Counted from the stretch's first letter, positions 40,275 to 52,199 are shown. The stretch: 64,000 nucleotides of DNA from Epiperipatus broadwayi (GCA_028023455.1 JAQFVV010012394.1:19362353-19426352); one strand, 5' to 3'. Notes: generated by a model not told the origin, from the sequence alone. Made by a program: numbers and translations.

Positions 40275-40654
40275 CTAGTAATTGTCATATGGTCCCCACG
40301 TTTCCCTAAAAAAAAGTTAATAAGTAAAAAATTGGCAAAGGTATGTTCGAACACGCTTTGACAAAGCTCACGCTCTAAGTCATGTTTCAGCATGGTAAAT
40401 ATGAGACCAATAAAAAGTCTGAGAAGAACGTGCAATTTTTAAACTTTTCAGAATTGCCAAGTACAGAATGCGAGGGAGCCTGTGTCCTTTTTTCAGGCAC
40501 ATAATGTCCTCCCAAATGCCAGACTGTTTTTATCACAGCAATAAAATAATAAATAAGTTCAAAAAGTCCAAAGTTTGTTTCCTTTTTTTTTTTATTTCAT
40601 TAGAAATTGACAAGTATTTGGATTATCTTTTTTTAGCGGGGTTAAAAGAAATGA

Positions 40655-41380
40655 CTATTTTTGCTGACTTTTGGTTAATAATAACAAAGTATGAAAGCCC
40701 CCCAAAAAAGCAGTTTATTGTAGAATGCAAAAAAAAAAAAGGTAATTCAAACGAAATATAAATAAAAGTAAAAATTGAGAAAAAGTTGTTGAAAAAAAAA
40801 AGAAATTATTGACTTTTTGTTACAATTATTTATCCGAGTGTAGGGATGGGGGATTTTGAAAACAATTTTTTACCCCCAAAAAACACAGAAGTTACTTTTG
40901 ATTTAATAAGAAGAAAAACAATTTGGTCAACCAAAAAAAAAAAGAAGGTAGAAAAAAATCGCAACAATTCCCAAATAATTGCATTATATTTTTTCAACAG
41001 GGTTAAAACAAGTGGGGTTAAAATAAATGAGTATTTTTGTTGACTTTTTGTTAATAATAACAGTACGAAAACCCCCTAAAAAGCTGTTTATTGTAGAAGC
41101 TAAAAAAAAAAAAAAAAGGCTAATTCAAACGAAATATAAATAAAAGTAGAAAGTGAAAAAAAGTTGTTTAAAAAAAAGAAAAATTATTGACTTTTTGTTA
41201 CAATTATTGGTGTGGGGGTGGGGGTTTCAAAACAATTTTTGAACCCCCAACAACACAAAAGTTACTTTTGATTAATAATAAGAAAAATAATTTAGTCAAC
41301 CAAAAAAAAAGGTAGAACAAAGTCGAAACAAGTCCCAAATAATTGTACCATTGTATTTTTTTGGCGGGGTTGAAACAAGT
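40655..41380 (+). repeat. ~360-bp tandem duplication
   Basis: The block starting near 40655 with TTTTGCTGACTTTTGGTTAA recurs near 41033 with matching AAAGCCCCCCAAAAAAGCAG, GAAATATAAATAAAAGTA, TTATTGACTTTTTGTTACAA and AACAATTTGGTCAACCAAAA blocks. Copies differ by homopolymer lengths and scattered substitutions, so this is older than the 54-bp duplication in the same element. Confidence 0.9.
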
Positions 41381-42025
41381 TTTTTCGTAGTGAAAACAGT
41401 CCAAAGTTTTAAAAATCAGAAAAATAAACACAGAATTAAATTACCAAAATTTTTTGAATAAAGAAAAATGTCAGGTTAAAAAAAAAACAACGAAAGTGAA
41501 TATAAAAACTTGTTTAATAAAAAATAAATCTTGTTCTATAAAAAAAAGTTGCGGCGGCCCGGTAATGTTACATTTGATTGATTTTGTATAGCATCAACGC
41601 CCCAAGCGGCCGTGCTCAGATTTCAGATGATTACCAATAAATTAACTTAAATATTCATAATATTGTGTTGGAAATATATAATTTATATATTATCCCAACA
41701 ATGTAAACATAAAATATTTATGTTTAAGATATTAAATATTTCACTTGTAGTGTCTGTCTAATATCAGCTATGATTGCAATAGAAAAAATAGAACAAAGAA
41801 AATATTGATGAATTTTATTGAAGTTATTAATTTTATGATTTTACATTATTGTTTTATTATTTAGATATGTTTTTAAAATAAGATTAATTGACTAAGTTTA
41901 TGCTATAATAATAGTACGTTTTTTCTTCTAGCATTTTGTTGTCATAGCAAACATTTTTGAAACCATAAAAAATTTTTTTATACATGATCTTTTATACATC
42001 ATATACTGAAATTGAATTCAATTTC

Positions 42026-43100
42026 TGTAGGTGCAATATTCCCTCACTACTAACAAAAAAACTTTTTTTTAAAATTAATAACTTTACTTCTGTTTTCAGT
42101 GTGTACTTTGGATTATATCTAGTCACATGCAAACATCTACCCTTTTCCCCTCTATATTGCCTAATAATTCTGTTACTATAAATTAAGAATACTCTATCAG
42201 TACTTTTAATATTAATATATTGTGTTAAACTCACTTGTATTGATTATTCATATCTCCTTTACATACTATATTATTTTATTCACTATATCTCCAATTACTA
42301 ATATACTAGAAACATTATAGCTGATAAAGAATTTTCTAATTCAGTATTCTATTAGCAATTTATTATAAAAGATAGCTACATCTTCACATTCTTTCATTTT
42401 TTTTATGAGTAATCACAACAAAACTTAATGACATTTTCATCATTAATAAAATAAACTTGAAAATTATCATGTTCAAACAATATAATAGTTCATTCATAAG
42501 GAATCTCATATTAAAACCAATTTGGCAGTACAATATTGTAAAGCATTAAAAAAATCCTTTTCAAATTCTCCATCTTCCAACTCCTTTTCTAGCATAGCAT
42601 TTTAAAGTTCTATTTTAATTACCTTTTTTTTTTACATCCTTTTCTTTTGGAAGCAATTCATATTTCTGAAGTTTATGTTTCTGAGGTTCAAATTCCAAAC
42701 TAAGATTATTCAGCATTCCTATTTCAAAATTAACACCAAGCAATATAGTGCTAATATTTAATAGCTGTAGGCTTTTATTACTCATAATATTTGAGCTATT
42801 ATGCAATTATCCATATAACTTAGCATAATCATGTGATTTTAGAAAATTTCTAATTCTAGGATCATATTTCAATCTATAAACAACATGGAGCTATGAATAT
42901 ATTTGAAAAATTATTGCTTCTTTTATTGCATCCCATATTATTTTTACCTTCTGCAAGATTACTTTAACTGTCTACTGCTTAATTCTGACTTCATGATTGT
43001 TAAAAAATGCTAATGCATCACCATTTCGCAAATACCTTTTGCTTAAAATTAGCTTTACTTCTCTTGAAAATATTAACAGTTTAAAGATTTTTAGCATCTT
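42026..43100. other. Stretch between copy A and the inverted-repeat element
   Basis: No gene supported. The minus strand has a loosely coding-like run (for example EFEPQKHKLQKYELLPKEKD at 42630-42690 and, in another frame, LEKELEDGEFEKD near 42550-42590), perhaps the relic of a retroelement gag or a gene fragment. It has no diagnostic motif. A 3' splice-like site at 42099 opens a 28-codon plus-strand frame without a suitable donor. Confidence 0.35.
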
Positions 43101-43707
43101 ATTGAATTTTTAAAAAATTGATTTGAGACCAATTTTCACAGTGTCAGTTTTAATAGTTTTAGAGCAAAAAGTTTTACATTGATAGAAACTATAAAAACTA
43201 AGGGAAAAAATGTGGCTAAGAAAAGTAGTGATTACAATTAAAAAGTAAGGGAAAAAAAATTTCAATAGCCATAAATTTATTTTTTATTGTTTGTTCGTAA
43301 TTTCTAATTTATCATTAACTAAGTTTAAAATTACATCTTCATTGATAATTTCTTTGTATTCTCACAAAATTGTCATTCAAAACATATATAATACTTTTTA
43401 CCTGAGATAGTCCATAGCTTCAGAACTTACAAAAGTAGTAGCATAAGAATTCATTTTTATCTTGTACCTTAGAAGTTATAAAATCTCAAGGTGTCTATAA
43501 AAAAAGATTAATGAACAATACAAACTAAATCATTTCCAGAAGGTGGATATGCATTTGTAATCATAGCAATTGGTTTCTTATATATCCAAAACGGTACTGG
43601 TTGATTAGACACACGCGCCCCTTGATGGCAATTCAGAGTAACATTAATTTATCAGTCAGATAGAATATGGCATACAAGACTGATTAAGCACAATTTAATA
43701 TGTAAAC

Positions 43708-43908
43708 CTTAAATTAAACATAGCTCAATGAATATGGCAACAAAGGGAGTGAAGCACCATCCTCCAGGCTATGATTTAAAAGCACTAAATGTTAAACAAT
43801 GGATATCAAGAATATAATGAATTCTATTTTTGTTCCTTTGTTCAATAGCCTGGGGATGATTTATTCCCTTTGTTTATATATACAGCGAGTTATGTTTAAT
43901 TAAAAGTT
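43708..43908. repeat. Nested palindrome 1
   Basis: AACATAGCTCAATGAATATG to CCTCCAGGCTATGA (43708-43775) is mirrored by TCAATAGCCTGGGGATGATT to GAGTTATGTTTAATT (43842-43908). The middle ATCAAGAATATAATGAATTC resembles the core of the 18.5-21 kb repeat family, so this may be one more member. Confidence 0.7.
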
Positions 43909-43927
43909 TACAGCTATTAATGATTAG

Positions 43928-44160
43928 AAAAGATTTGAACTCATACTTTTAACTCCTTACAGCTGTCCACTCCATCTTATGCTATCGATGCACATGACCA
44001 AATACATGTGAAAAGGATAAATGATCTCTAATATATGTATTTTGTGCTGAACATATATTGGAGATCATTTACCTTCTTCACATGTATATATATGGACATG
44101 TGTATTGGTTATATAGGAAACTTGAATATCTTGAGTTCAAATCCCTCTAATTACATTAAG
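43928..44160. repeat. Nested palindrome 2 with pol III-like boxes
   Basis: CACATGACCAAATACATGTG then GATAAATGATCTCTAATATA are mirrored after about 44047 by TATATTGGAGATCATTTACC and CACATGTATATATATGGACA. On the minus strand TAGCATAAGATGG (A-box-like) precedes GAGTTCAAATC (B-box-like) at 43930-43985. On the plus strand another GAGTTCAAATCC lies at 44135-44146. This suggests an inverted pair of tRNA-derived pieces. Confidence 0.5.
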
Positions 44161-45754
44161 TTCAGTATATACAATATACTTGTATTTAAATATTAGTTAT
44201 TAATTGTATAACAATATAAAACCGTTTTCTTCTTCATTAACTATTTCATAAAAGTTAGCATTGCTGCCACTGATTTGTTTGAAATTAAAATTTCTTTGTT
44301 TTTTTTTTTTTTTAATTGCGATAAAATCAAATGGACTATGCATGTACCAATACCACCATTCTCTGCGGCTTGAGTTCCTTTTTAAAATGATGTATGGCAT
44401 GTAAAAATCTGACAAATTTCCAATTTTTTTCCTGCTCAGTTTATTAGATTATACGGAGAAAACAAAGGCATAAATTTTTTTATCGACCAAATTGACTAGT
44501 AAAATGGATTCAACATGCTTCGATGATTTTGAAATTTCAAGATTATCCCTAAAATGGCAAGTATTCAATTTTTGATTTTTTTTATTATTTGATAAAGATA
44601 TAATTTATTAATGTATCTGTAGTGTATAAATTATACATATATTCAAATATAACGAAAATAGTGATTTATGCACAATGTAATTTTGGGGCTGTTGTCCAAG
44701 TTTGGGTCAATCTTATTTTATAGACATAATGATTCTCAACAGGTTTAATAATTTATTAATCTGTCTATATTTGTATTAGTGTGTTTGTACCTGCACGTCT
44801 ATATTTGTATAACAAGTAATGATTTTCATATAGAAAATTATGCTATTATAGAGCAGTACAATGTAAATTTTAAGACTGATTATCAGATGCACAGAAAGAT
44901 TGCAATTGATAAAACAATCACAAAACTTGATTGAGCATAGTACCATGTGAAAATATAAACTCTTAAAACCAATAAAGAGAGGTTCAAGTGGTATGTGTGT
45001 GCGTGGTGGTAGTACAATGATTATGTATACCACATGGAATTGTATGCAAGCAAAGAATCAATTCCTGATTCTTGCTTATGCCTTGGTACTCATGCTATGG
45101 AGTCAGTAGTTTTTCCACATCTTGTATCACATTATTATTTAAGTCTAGCTATCAAATGAGTTATATCCAAATAAATTATATCTCTGTGTTGGGACAATAA
45201 ATATAACAAGATAGCATCACTTTTGTGTACAAAAATATAAAATGAAGAGCTGAGACTCATTTTATCACTGATTCAGACAGTAACCTTCAATTTCTAGCCT
45301 TGGCTAAACAAGAAACCAATTGCTATGATCACAAATGCATATTCATCCACCTTCTGGAAATGATTTATTTTGAATATTTTATTAGGATGAATCTTTCTTA
45401 TAGACACCTGTGATAAAAATGAATTCTTATACTACTACTTTTGTAAGTTCTGAAGCTATGGATTATCTCAGGTAAGAAATATATATGGGTTGAATGAGAA
45501 TTTTGAGGAATACACAGAAGTTATCAATGAAGATGTAATTTTAAATTTAGTTAATGATAAATTAGAAATTATGAACAAACAATAAAGTAATAATTTTTTC
45601 ATATGTTCAAATTTCTTTTTTACCTTTATCTAGTTTTTCTAGTTTTCTGTCAATGTAAAGTTTTTTGCTCTAACATTATTAAAACTAAAGTTATTGTGAA
45701 AATTCGTCTCAAATCAATTTTTTTAAAATTCAATGTGGCGCAAATTTCCTGATT

Positions 45755-48480
45755 GTGTTAAATAATAAGTTGTAATAATAGATATCTGACAAATAACAGT
45801 TTAAAATTATAGAATAACATCTAATTTTAATAGCCCTTATTTACTTTGAATGTACCAAAATATTTATGTCATAAAATTTATTAGACTAGCTCAATATACA
45901 GTATATTACTTAAAATACCAATAATAATTTTATGATTAACTGCTACACTTTAACTATAATTCAAGATTGAGTAATTTAAAATATGTATTTTCTGTTGAAA
46001 TATCCTCTCTAAAATAATACCTAATAAATAGTTATCCTAATATCTATAAAGTTATGTTATCCCACTATGAATTGGTAATGATATAACTACTATAATAATA
46101 ATAATATTTTTTAAATTTATATTTTTTCAATGGAATTATATATTTCTAAATTAAAATAATTTAGATAAATTAAAAAAAATAATAATTCACCTTTGAATTT
46201 ATCAACCTATCATATATAAAGTATTAAAATATCATTTAGGATTTTACTGTCATTTAATTAAATTAAATTAAGTATATTATCAAAATCTATTTAAATATAG
46301 TCAATCAATATAAGAACTTTACATTTATATATTTAAGTATGTATTTGGTGAAATCACCAAGTACTGATTTATTAAATATTAGTTGCACCCAGATTAAATA
46401 ATAATTAAATATACCGAATATATAAAAGTTAGTAATATATAATTATATACACACTTACCAATCCAGTTGCTGGTTTCTTGTTTATTTCATAATTATTTAA
46501 TATAAGAAGTATAAAATGTAAATTAATATGTTGTCTCTAAGTATTTAAAATTACTTAAGTAAATAAGTGTGCATGCCTAATTCAAATGATCATTGAATCA
46601 AATTTATTTATTTAATTAAATTGATATTTATTGCTAATAATAAAATGATAAATTAATAATGAAATATTGTGATATACATTCTAATTAAACATTGCTAAGT
46701 ATCACTTTCATATGAACTTCTACTAAAAAAGATACTAGCAAAAACAAATTTAACCAGCTTATATTTATCATGTAATATAATAGAATCTGTGTAAAAATTA
46801 AATTGTTGTTAAACAAATACACAACTAAAATAAAAAGAATCTAATAATAATTATATAATATTCATATTATATGATAATTTACTTGGATAAATACATTAAA
46901 ATAAAACAAGACTATGTATGTTTATTTGTGTTCCAAAATACGTGTTAATAAACTGCTGTTATAATATATTCATGTAGATTTTTCAATATTCACAACATAT
47001 ATATTGAAATAATATACAGTCAACAAATAAACATATCGGACATTAGATTAAATTTCTAAACATTAAATTTAGAATATAGTCCTATTCAAACTAAGATTTA
47101 AACTTTCTTTTACTGTTATATGTGAATGGAAAATTTATTAATGTTCAAGATAATAACCAATAATAACAAAATATAAATGAACGAATACATAAAATATATA
47201 TTTACATATGACCTGTATAAAATCCTTACATATTTTCCAGAGAAGCCAATAGTTCAAATGTTTACGTTTCATAAGTTCCAAATAATCCAATTGAATTAAT
47301 CACTTTGATCTGTATGATATATATTTCAAATGGTTATTCAAAAGAAAATATTTTCTAATTCTAAGTGAATTCTAATTATTATTTTATAATCCTTTGAATA
47401 ATAATACGGTTAATATTATCAGTAACAGTTTAAAACCAATGGACACTACCATTCTTTTATAAAATAGACAATATTAAATAAATAAATTCCAATCTGATAT
47501 TGAAATAATCCATTGTAGTTGCTAGAAGATATGTTTAAGCAAAATATTTTATGTATATAGCAGAGTATAGATAATTTTGACATTTGATAATTAAAACATT
47601 TCATTTACCCATTGCAATTATTTATTAGCAGAGAATCTTAAAATGAATTTTAAATGTAGCAATTTCCTTTCTCTTTCTTTTGTAAGTACTTTAGGAAACC
47701 TTTTTGGTTTCCTGAACAAATATATATATATTTTTACTCCATTTGATAGTTACTAAATTAAAACAATAATATATATATGAGCTTGGATTTATTTACACGA
47801 AGGTCAAAGTATTATAGTGATATTAAATTGTTCTGTCCTACTTATAACTGTTATCATTGACATAATATTCATCATTGAAACTAAATATACACTCAATTTT
47901 CACCCAAATAATAAAATTAGACTTGCAGTCCAAAATCAAAAATTTTTTTTTTATAACAATAGAGAATAATATTTCATAAATAATTATATAAAAAAAATAT
48001 TTAGATTTTGAAAATAAATATTATACCCTTTAAATTAATGCAAAGTAAAATAATTTACCTTACATATTCATAATATTATGTTAGAAATATATACTCTATA
48101 TATTACCCCAACTATACCAAACATAATGTAAACATAAAATATGTATAAGATATTAAATATTTCACTTGTTGTGTCTATCTAATATCAGTTATGATTGCAA
48201 TAAAAAAAATAGAACAAAGAAAATATTGATGAATTTTATTAAAGTTATTAATTTTATTATTCAACATTATTGTTTTATTATTTAGATGTGTTTTTAAAAG
48301 AATGATTAATTTACTAACTTTATACTATAGTAATAATAATAATATGTTTCTTCCTCTAGCTTTATGTTGTCATAGCAATCATTTTAACATTCTCAAGATT
48401 AATGCATAACTTTTTAAAACTATAAAAACATATTTTTATACATGATCTTACATCATATACCAAAATTGAACTCAATTTGC
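45755..48480 (+). repeat. Segmental duplication, copy B (uninterrupted)
   Basis: Collinear with copy A but without its three insertions, so it records the empty target sites at about 47842, 47940 and 48049. Differences are scattered substitutions and short indels, plus a B-specific TTTATTTGTGTTCCAAAATA-like addition near 46920. No open frame of useful length on either strand. Confidence 0.9.
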
Positions 48481-48722
48481 ATTATCCTGCATCTAAAGTA
48501 TGGTAACCGTATACATTTATTTTACCATTAGAGTACTGATTTTCTGGCATTATTGTAACCAGTACAGTTTAGAAAATTATAAGTATTTTTGTACAGTTTT
48601 TTATTTTATTAAAACCAGTTCGTTTTATTTCTACACTTGATTCTTTTGTCACTTTACTACAAAAAAAAAAAAGATAGGGCATATTCTGTAATATTTTTTC
48701 AATTTATAATCTACATCATCAG

Positions 48723-48745
48723 TGACTATATTCCTTCTATCTGAG
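48723..48745 (+). CDS. Candidate 23-nt mini-exon F0
   Basis: The block lies between ATCTACATCATCAG and a CTGAG/GTATTT donor. It reads TIFLLSE when entered in phase 1 and exits in phase 0, which is what is needed between exon E and the 51400 exon. Evidence is splice sites and phase only. Confidence 0.2.
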
Positions 48746-51399
48746 GTATTTCAAATGTCCTGGTTTTAAATTTGGAAAAAATGCCAACTTTATTGTAAAA
48801 CTGATAATTAAAGCAGAAGTAGTAATAGATTGCTAAAAATCTTAGTTGTAAATTGTTAATATGAAACTAAAGTAATAAAAAAGAATAAACTGTTGTTAAG
48901 AATCTGGCAGAAAAAAGCATCCATAATAAAACATACAGTATTTTGAAAAAGTATTAATAATTATTTTTTAGCAATAGACTTATTTGCTCTGGCACAATTA
49001 ACAAAATGTTAAAGAAAAAAAGTTGCTTTTTATGAAATAGTTACAGACTTGTTGAAAGCTTGAAAAATGGAACTTGAATTTTTCCTTGTAGATAAACATT
49101 ATTTTATTATGAACATTTTTGGCAACTCTATAAAATTACGATATATAAGATTTCAGAATTAAATGTAGGTAAAATAAAACTTTTAAGAACTACAGCATGT
49201 ATAGTAAAAAATTTCTATATTAATAATTATTTATTTAACAATAAATTTGTTCTTGCAAAATTAATAAAAGAATAAAATATAGAATGTGCATGTTAAAATA
49301 TATATTAAATTAAAAAGAAAATCGTAATCGAAGTTTTATTTTTTATTGTTTGTTTTTGGGGCAAAAAAGAATGACCGAATAAAGTCAGCACCAAAGGCAT
49401 ATGTGGCAGCGCCCTCTGGCATATATATTTTATTAAAAAAATAGTTCTACAAAATAATTCATTAAAAATATAAGACATATGACTATGTGGTAATTATCCT
49501 TTGAATAGGAAAAGAATTTTCTATTATATGCATAAGTAGTATACACCTTTTTCAGCTGCATTAAGATGAAGATAAAATAATAATGTATTTGTCTGCATAT
49601 CTGACCCACTGATGTGCATAAAATAATTAGCACACAACATTTTTCAAAAATTGCAAAAAATATTTAAAATTTATAGGGTGGATGCTGTCAATTTATATTA
49701 AAACATTGCATATATGAAGATTGATTTACTTCTGAATATATTATAATAAATACTGTGCTGTATAAAAAGTAAATATTTATCAAAATATTATTTTGTAAAC
49801 ATCCTACCAATTTTTTAAAATTATATTTATACTCATAGTATACATAATCATTGTGATGGTCAGGTTAAGCATTAAATTAGGCTGGATCAAGAACAGCACA
49901 AAATAAATCTCAATTTGTAATTTTATTGGGAGTCATTAAATTTTTTTAGAACTTTGTCAATGAACAAAACTAAATGTAAATTCATTTTTTTCATATCCCT
50001 ATGTATCAATGTGAACTTAGTGAATAAAGATTATTAAGTGGTTACCTTGCTCTACTTCCTTTTTCCTTTCCATAGTTTCCTTATCATTCACTATTCTTCC
50101 TTTTCTTCAAGGCTTTCATATTAGACATTTTATTTCCAGCATAGATCAGTGAGTCTTGAATCTTTCTGATATATATAATAAATAAAGCTGATTCTAGATA
50201 GCACAAGAGATTAATTAAAATAAATATAATAATTACATGTATTGTATACAAAAATTTACAATTATTCATTTTCTTGATGCTTCAGTACATTTTGTAGTCC
50301 TCCGATTTATAATAATCTTTTTAAGTGTACCCATTTTATTTTTATAGCAGTTAATTTTAAATTGATTGAATTCTGGGGCTATTCTTCTTGCACTATTTTT
50401 TTTCTCTGATTACTTCATTCTCAAAATGTAATTACATTAAGTTTAATGATATTTAACTATTATATTGAATATGATTTCCTATAGTAGTAGAGTAACTACA
50501 ACTTAATATGTGCATGGCTAATTATTTATTATGATAGTGATTATTCTATTTACCCTTTGAAACACTGTTCTTTGCATGTCATGTATTTTTCAAGCATTAA
50601 CATGTACACCTAATTATCTTTTTACACAATTTTTTTTGCATGATTTTGAAACAATACGAGTGTAAAAAAAAAAATTTATCTTTCTATATAAATTGATTTA
50701 AAATAACACGATAAGTTAAAAAAAAACCAACCCTGTAATTTGGGATTAGAGCTGCTGTGATATATTCATCATTGGAATGAAGAAACAAACATTATGTTTT
50801 GGAAGGCTTTAAAAAAATTATCTTACATTCTCAAAGTAATTCTTAGATTGTCTTAAGTTATTATTAAATTTTTTTCTTAATTCTAAATAATTTAATGTAA
50901 GTAATATAAAATAATTTATTTTCCTTTTAAGAAGATTGTAAATGTTTTTAATGTAGTGTTTATTTACAATTTGTTTCTAAAGTTGAGTTCATTATGATTG
51001 TCACAAAAATAAAAAATTATGTCTGTTATCATCTAATTTTAAAAAAGGAAGTTTTATCTCTTTATTTCTCATTATTTTAAAAACAAAAATCCCTTTTTCG
51101 GTCATATTCCTGCAGATGGGAATATTTGTTTATCTGTATTGTAATGCTTTTGATGTTTTGTTTTGAAAAAGAAGTATCTTTTTGTTATTGATGCTTGGTT
51201 TGCATTTTGACTATTGATTTAAAAAAAAAAATTGCTGGTTGGTATTGATGTATTAATTTTGTTCAAATTTAATTGATTATATTGTTTAAATTTATTTTTA
51301 TTAATTTTGCCAAAAATCAGTAGATTGTAAGTTATACATTGCAAGTTTTAATGATCGCAATTGTATTCCAAGCTTGCACAAACATAAATTTATTATCAG
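48746..51399. other. AT-rich stretch, no firm gene
   Basis: A GC-rich TGGCAGCGCCCTCTGGC stands alone at 49404-49420. On the minus strand, 50190 to 50045 looks coding: KIQDSLIYAGNKMSNM, then ESLEEKEE and, one base out of frame, VNDKETMERKKEVEQ, ending CAAG/GTAACC; the frameshift makes it a pseudo-exon or a relic. The rest is AT-rich. Confidence 0.4.
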
Positions 51400-51473
51400 A
51401 AAGTGACAGAGAATAAAATCTTGGGTACTTTTCTGCTTTACGGGTTCCTGGAGCTTACAATTTCTCTTTTCGA
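51400..51473 (+). CDS. Candidate exon F of a plus-strand gene
   Basis: A 74-nt GC-richer block after TTTATTATCAG reads KVTENKILGTFLLYGF then LELTISLF and ends CGA/GTATGT, a strong donor. It enters in phase 0 and leaves in phase 2. The segment is hydrophobic but contains Glu and Tyr at helical spacing, so it may be a buried repeat helix rather than a membrane span. The opposite strand is also open here (KAEKYPRFYSLSLSDNKFM), so strand choice rests on splice sites and agreement with downstream blocks. Confidence 0.4.
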
Positions 51474-52007
51474 GTATGTTAGTTGTTAAATTAAAAAAAA
51501 AAAATTAAATGAAATAAAAGTAATAAATTCTGATAAATTATATTAATAATCTTTATTTCAATTTTTTTAAAAACTTATAGCATATAAGTGATGATAAACT
51601 TTTAACTTTAAGGTTTTCGATGTTTTGTGTGGAGAAACCAATGAATGTTTCAACATAAGTGTTATCATCACTTTCAAGTTTTTTTATATTTCAAATGAAA
51701 TTTATGTTTCTATAACCCATTTTTAAATTTATGTTTAATGTGTATGATAAAAAATATTCTAACAAAATTTTTCATATGGTTTATTTATTTTTGCTGATTT
51801 CTTAGGTCTGGAACCAATCTCCTTATTTTCCATATATACAATGTATTTTTCACACGTAATTTTTGGGAACCAATCTATCGTGTAAAAAGAGAATGTTTTG
51901 GAAAACACTTGCTTCCATTAGTACTTTATGATATTTTTTTTATGTTCATTGATTTTATAATTTTTAATTTCAAGTTTTTTTTAATAACACTCATATACTC
52001 AATCTAG
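51474..52007. other. Putative intron with a competing exon-like block
   Basis: At 51806, after an excellent 3' splice site (TTTTGCTGATTTCTTAG), a frame reads NVFFTRNFWEPIYRVKRECF and runs to 51990. Its phase also accepts exon F, but no exit matches the downstream exons, so I treat it as an alternative. Confidence 0.3.
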
Positions 52008-52037
52008 ATACTGTCTATACAATATGACTAAACTTGA
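52008..52037 (+). CDS. Candidate 30-nt mini-exon G
   Basis: Preceded by a T-rich tract and ACTCATATACTCAATCTAG, followed by TTGA/GTATGT. It reads YCLYNMTKL, entering and leaving in phase 2, so it joins exon F to the block at 52200 without a stop. Only the phase-2 frame is open. Confidence 0.3.
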
Positions 52038-52199
52038 GTATGTCAGAGCTAGAATACATAGATGAAGTTACTATGATGCAAATATGATTATATGAAACAA
52101 TATCCATTAAATAAAGCCAACTACTAAGAAAATTTTCAATAACCTTCATTTAATGCTTAAGCCATGATATATAAAACGTCTAAAAGATTTTTTTTGTAG

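Larger units (their letters stand above)
39907..41635. mobile_element. 1729-bp TIR element (family 1, member b)
   Basis: The ends GGTAATCATCTGAAATC and, from the right, the same 17 bases in reverse complement, continue into GCACGGCC in both arms. Flanks are identical 8-mers AATAAATT (39899-39906, 41636-41643). Copy B has the empty site, reading AATAATTT at about 48049-48056. It shares AAAACACATAAAAATGC and a GGTANTCATCT start with the element at 38616, so they are one family. It contains two internal tandem duplications and no transposase. Confidence 0.88.
35835..42025 (+). repeat. Segmental duplication, copy A (with three insertions)
   Basis: From GTTGTAATAGATATCTGACA (about 35853) to the TATACATGATCTT region (about 41990) this segment matches 45755-48480 in the same orientation. 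After removing insertions at 37920-38507, 38616-39786 and 39907-41635 it is about 2.7 kb, equal to copy B. Matched landmarks include the CAATCCAATTGCTGGTTTCT block, the TTACACGAAGGT block and GAACAAAGAAAATATTGATG. The unit is very poor in long open frames on both strands and poor in poly(T), unlike its surroundings. I found no known element in the shared core. Confidence 0.9.
43101..45735. mobile_element. Inverted-repeat element with ~430-480-bp arms
   Basis: The left arm (about 43101-43577) and right arm (about 45310-45735) are reverse complements, sharing ATTGATTTGAGACC, AGAGCAAAAAGTTTTACATT, GATAGTCCATAGCTTCAGAA, AGAAGGTGGATATGCATTTG and CAATTGGTTTCTT blocks with small indels. The 1.7-kb centre contains two further palindromes and no recognised transposase. 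It resembles a foldback or long-TIR non-autonomous DNA transposon. I could not establish a target duplication. Its right arm ends about 20 bp before copy B begins. Confidence 0.75.

Noticed and set aside
42099-42182. Exon candidate reading CVLWIISSHMQTST
   Set aside because: Good 3' splice site, but no suitable donor and wrong phase for the neighbours; lies at the duplication edge.
43980-44115. microRNA-like hairpin centred at 44047
   Set aside because: The stem is imperfect, lies inside a larger transposon-like palindrome, and contains pol III boxes, so a repeat origin is simpler.
51806-51990. Exon-like block reading NFWEPIYRVKRECF with a superb 3' splice site
   Set aside because: It accepts the phase of exon F, but none of its possible donors gives the phase needed by the downstream blocks, and it ends in a hydrophobic AT-codon run and a stop. 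Kept only as an alternative.
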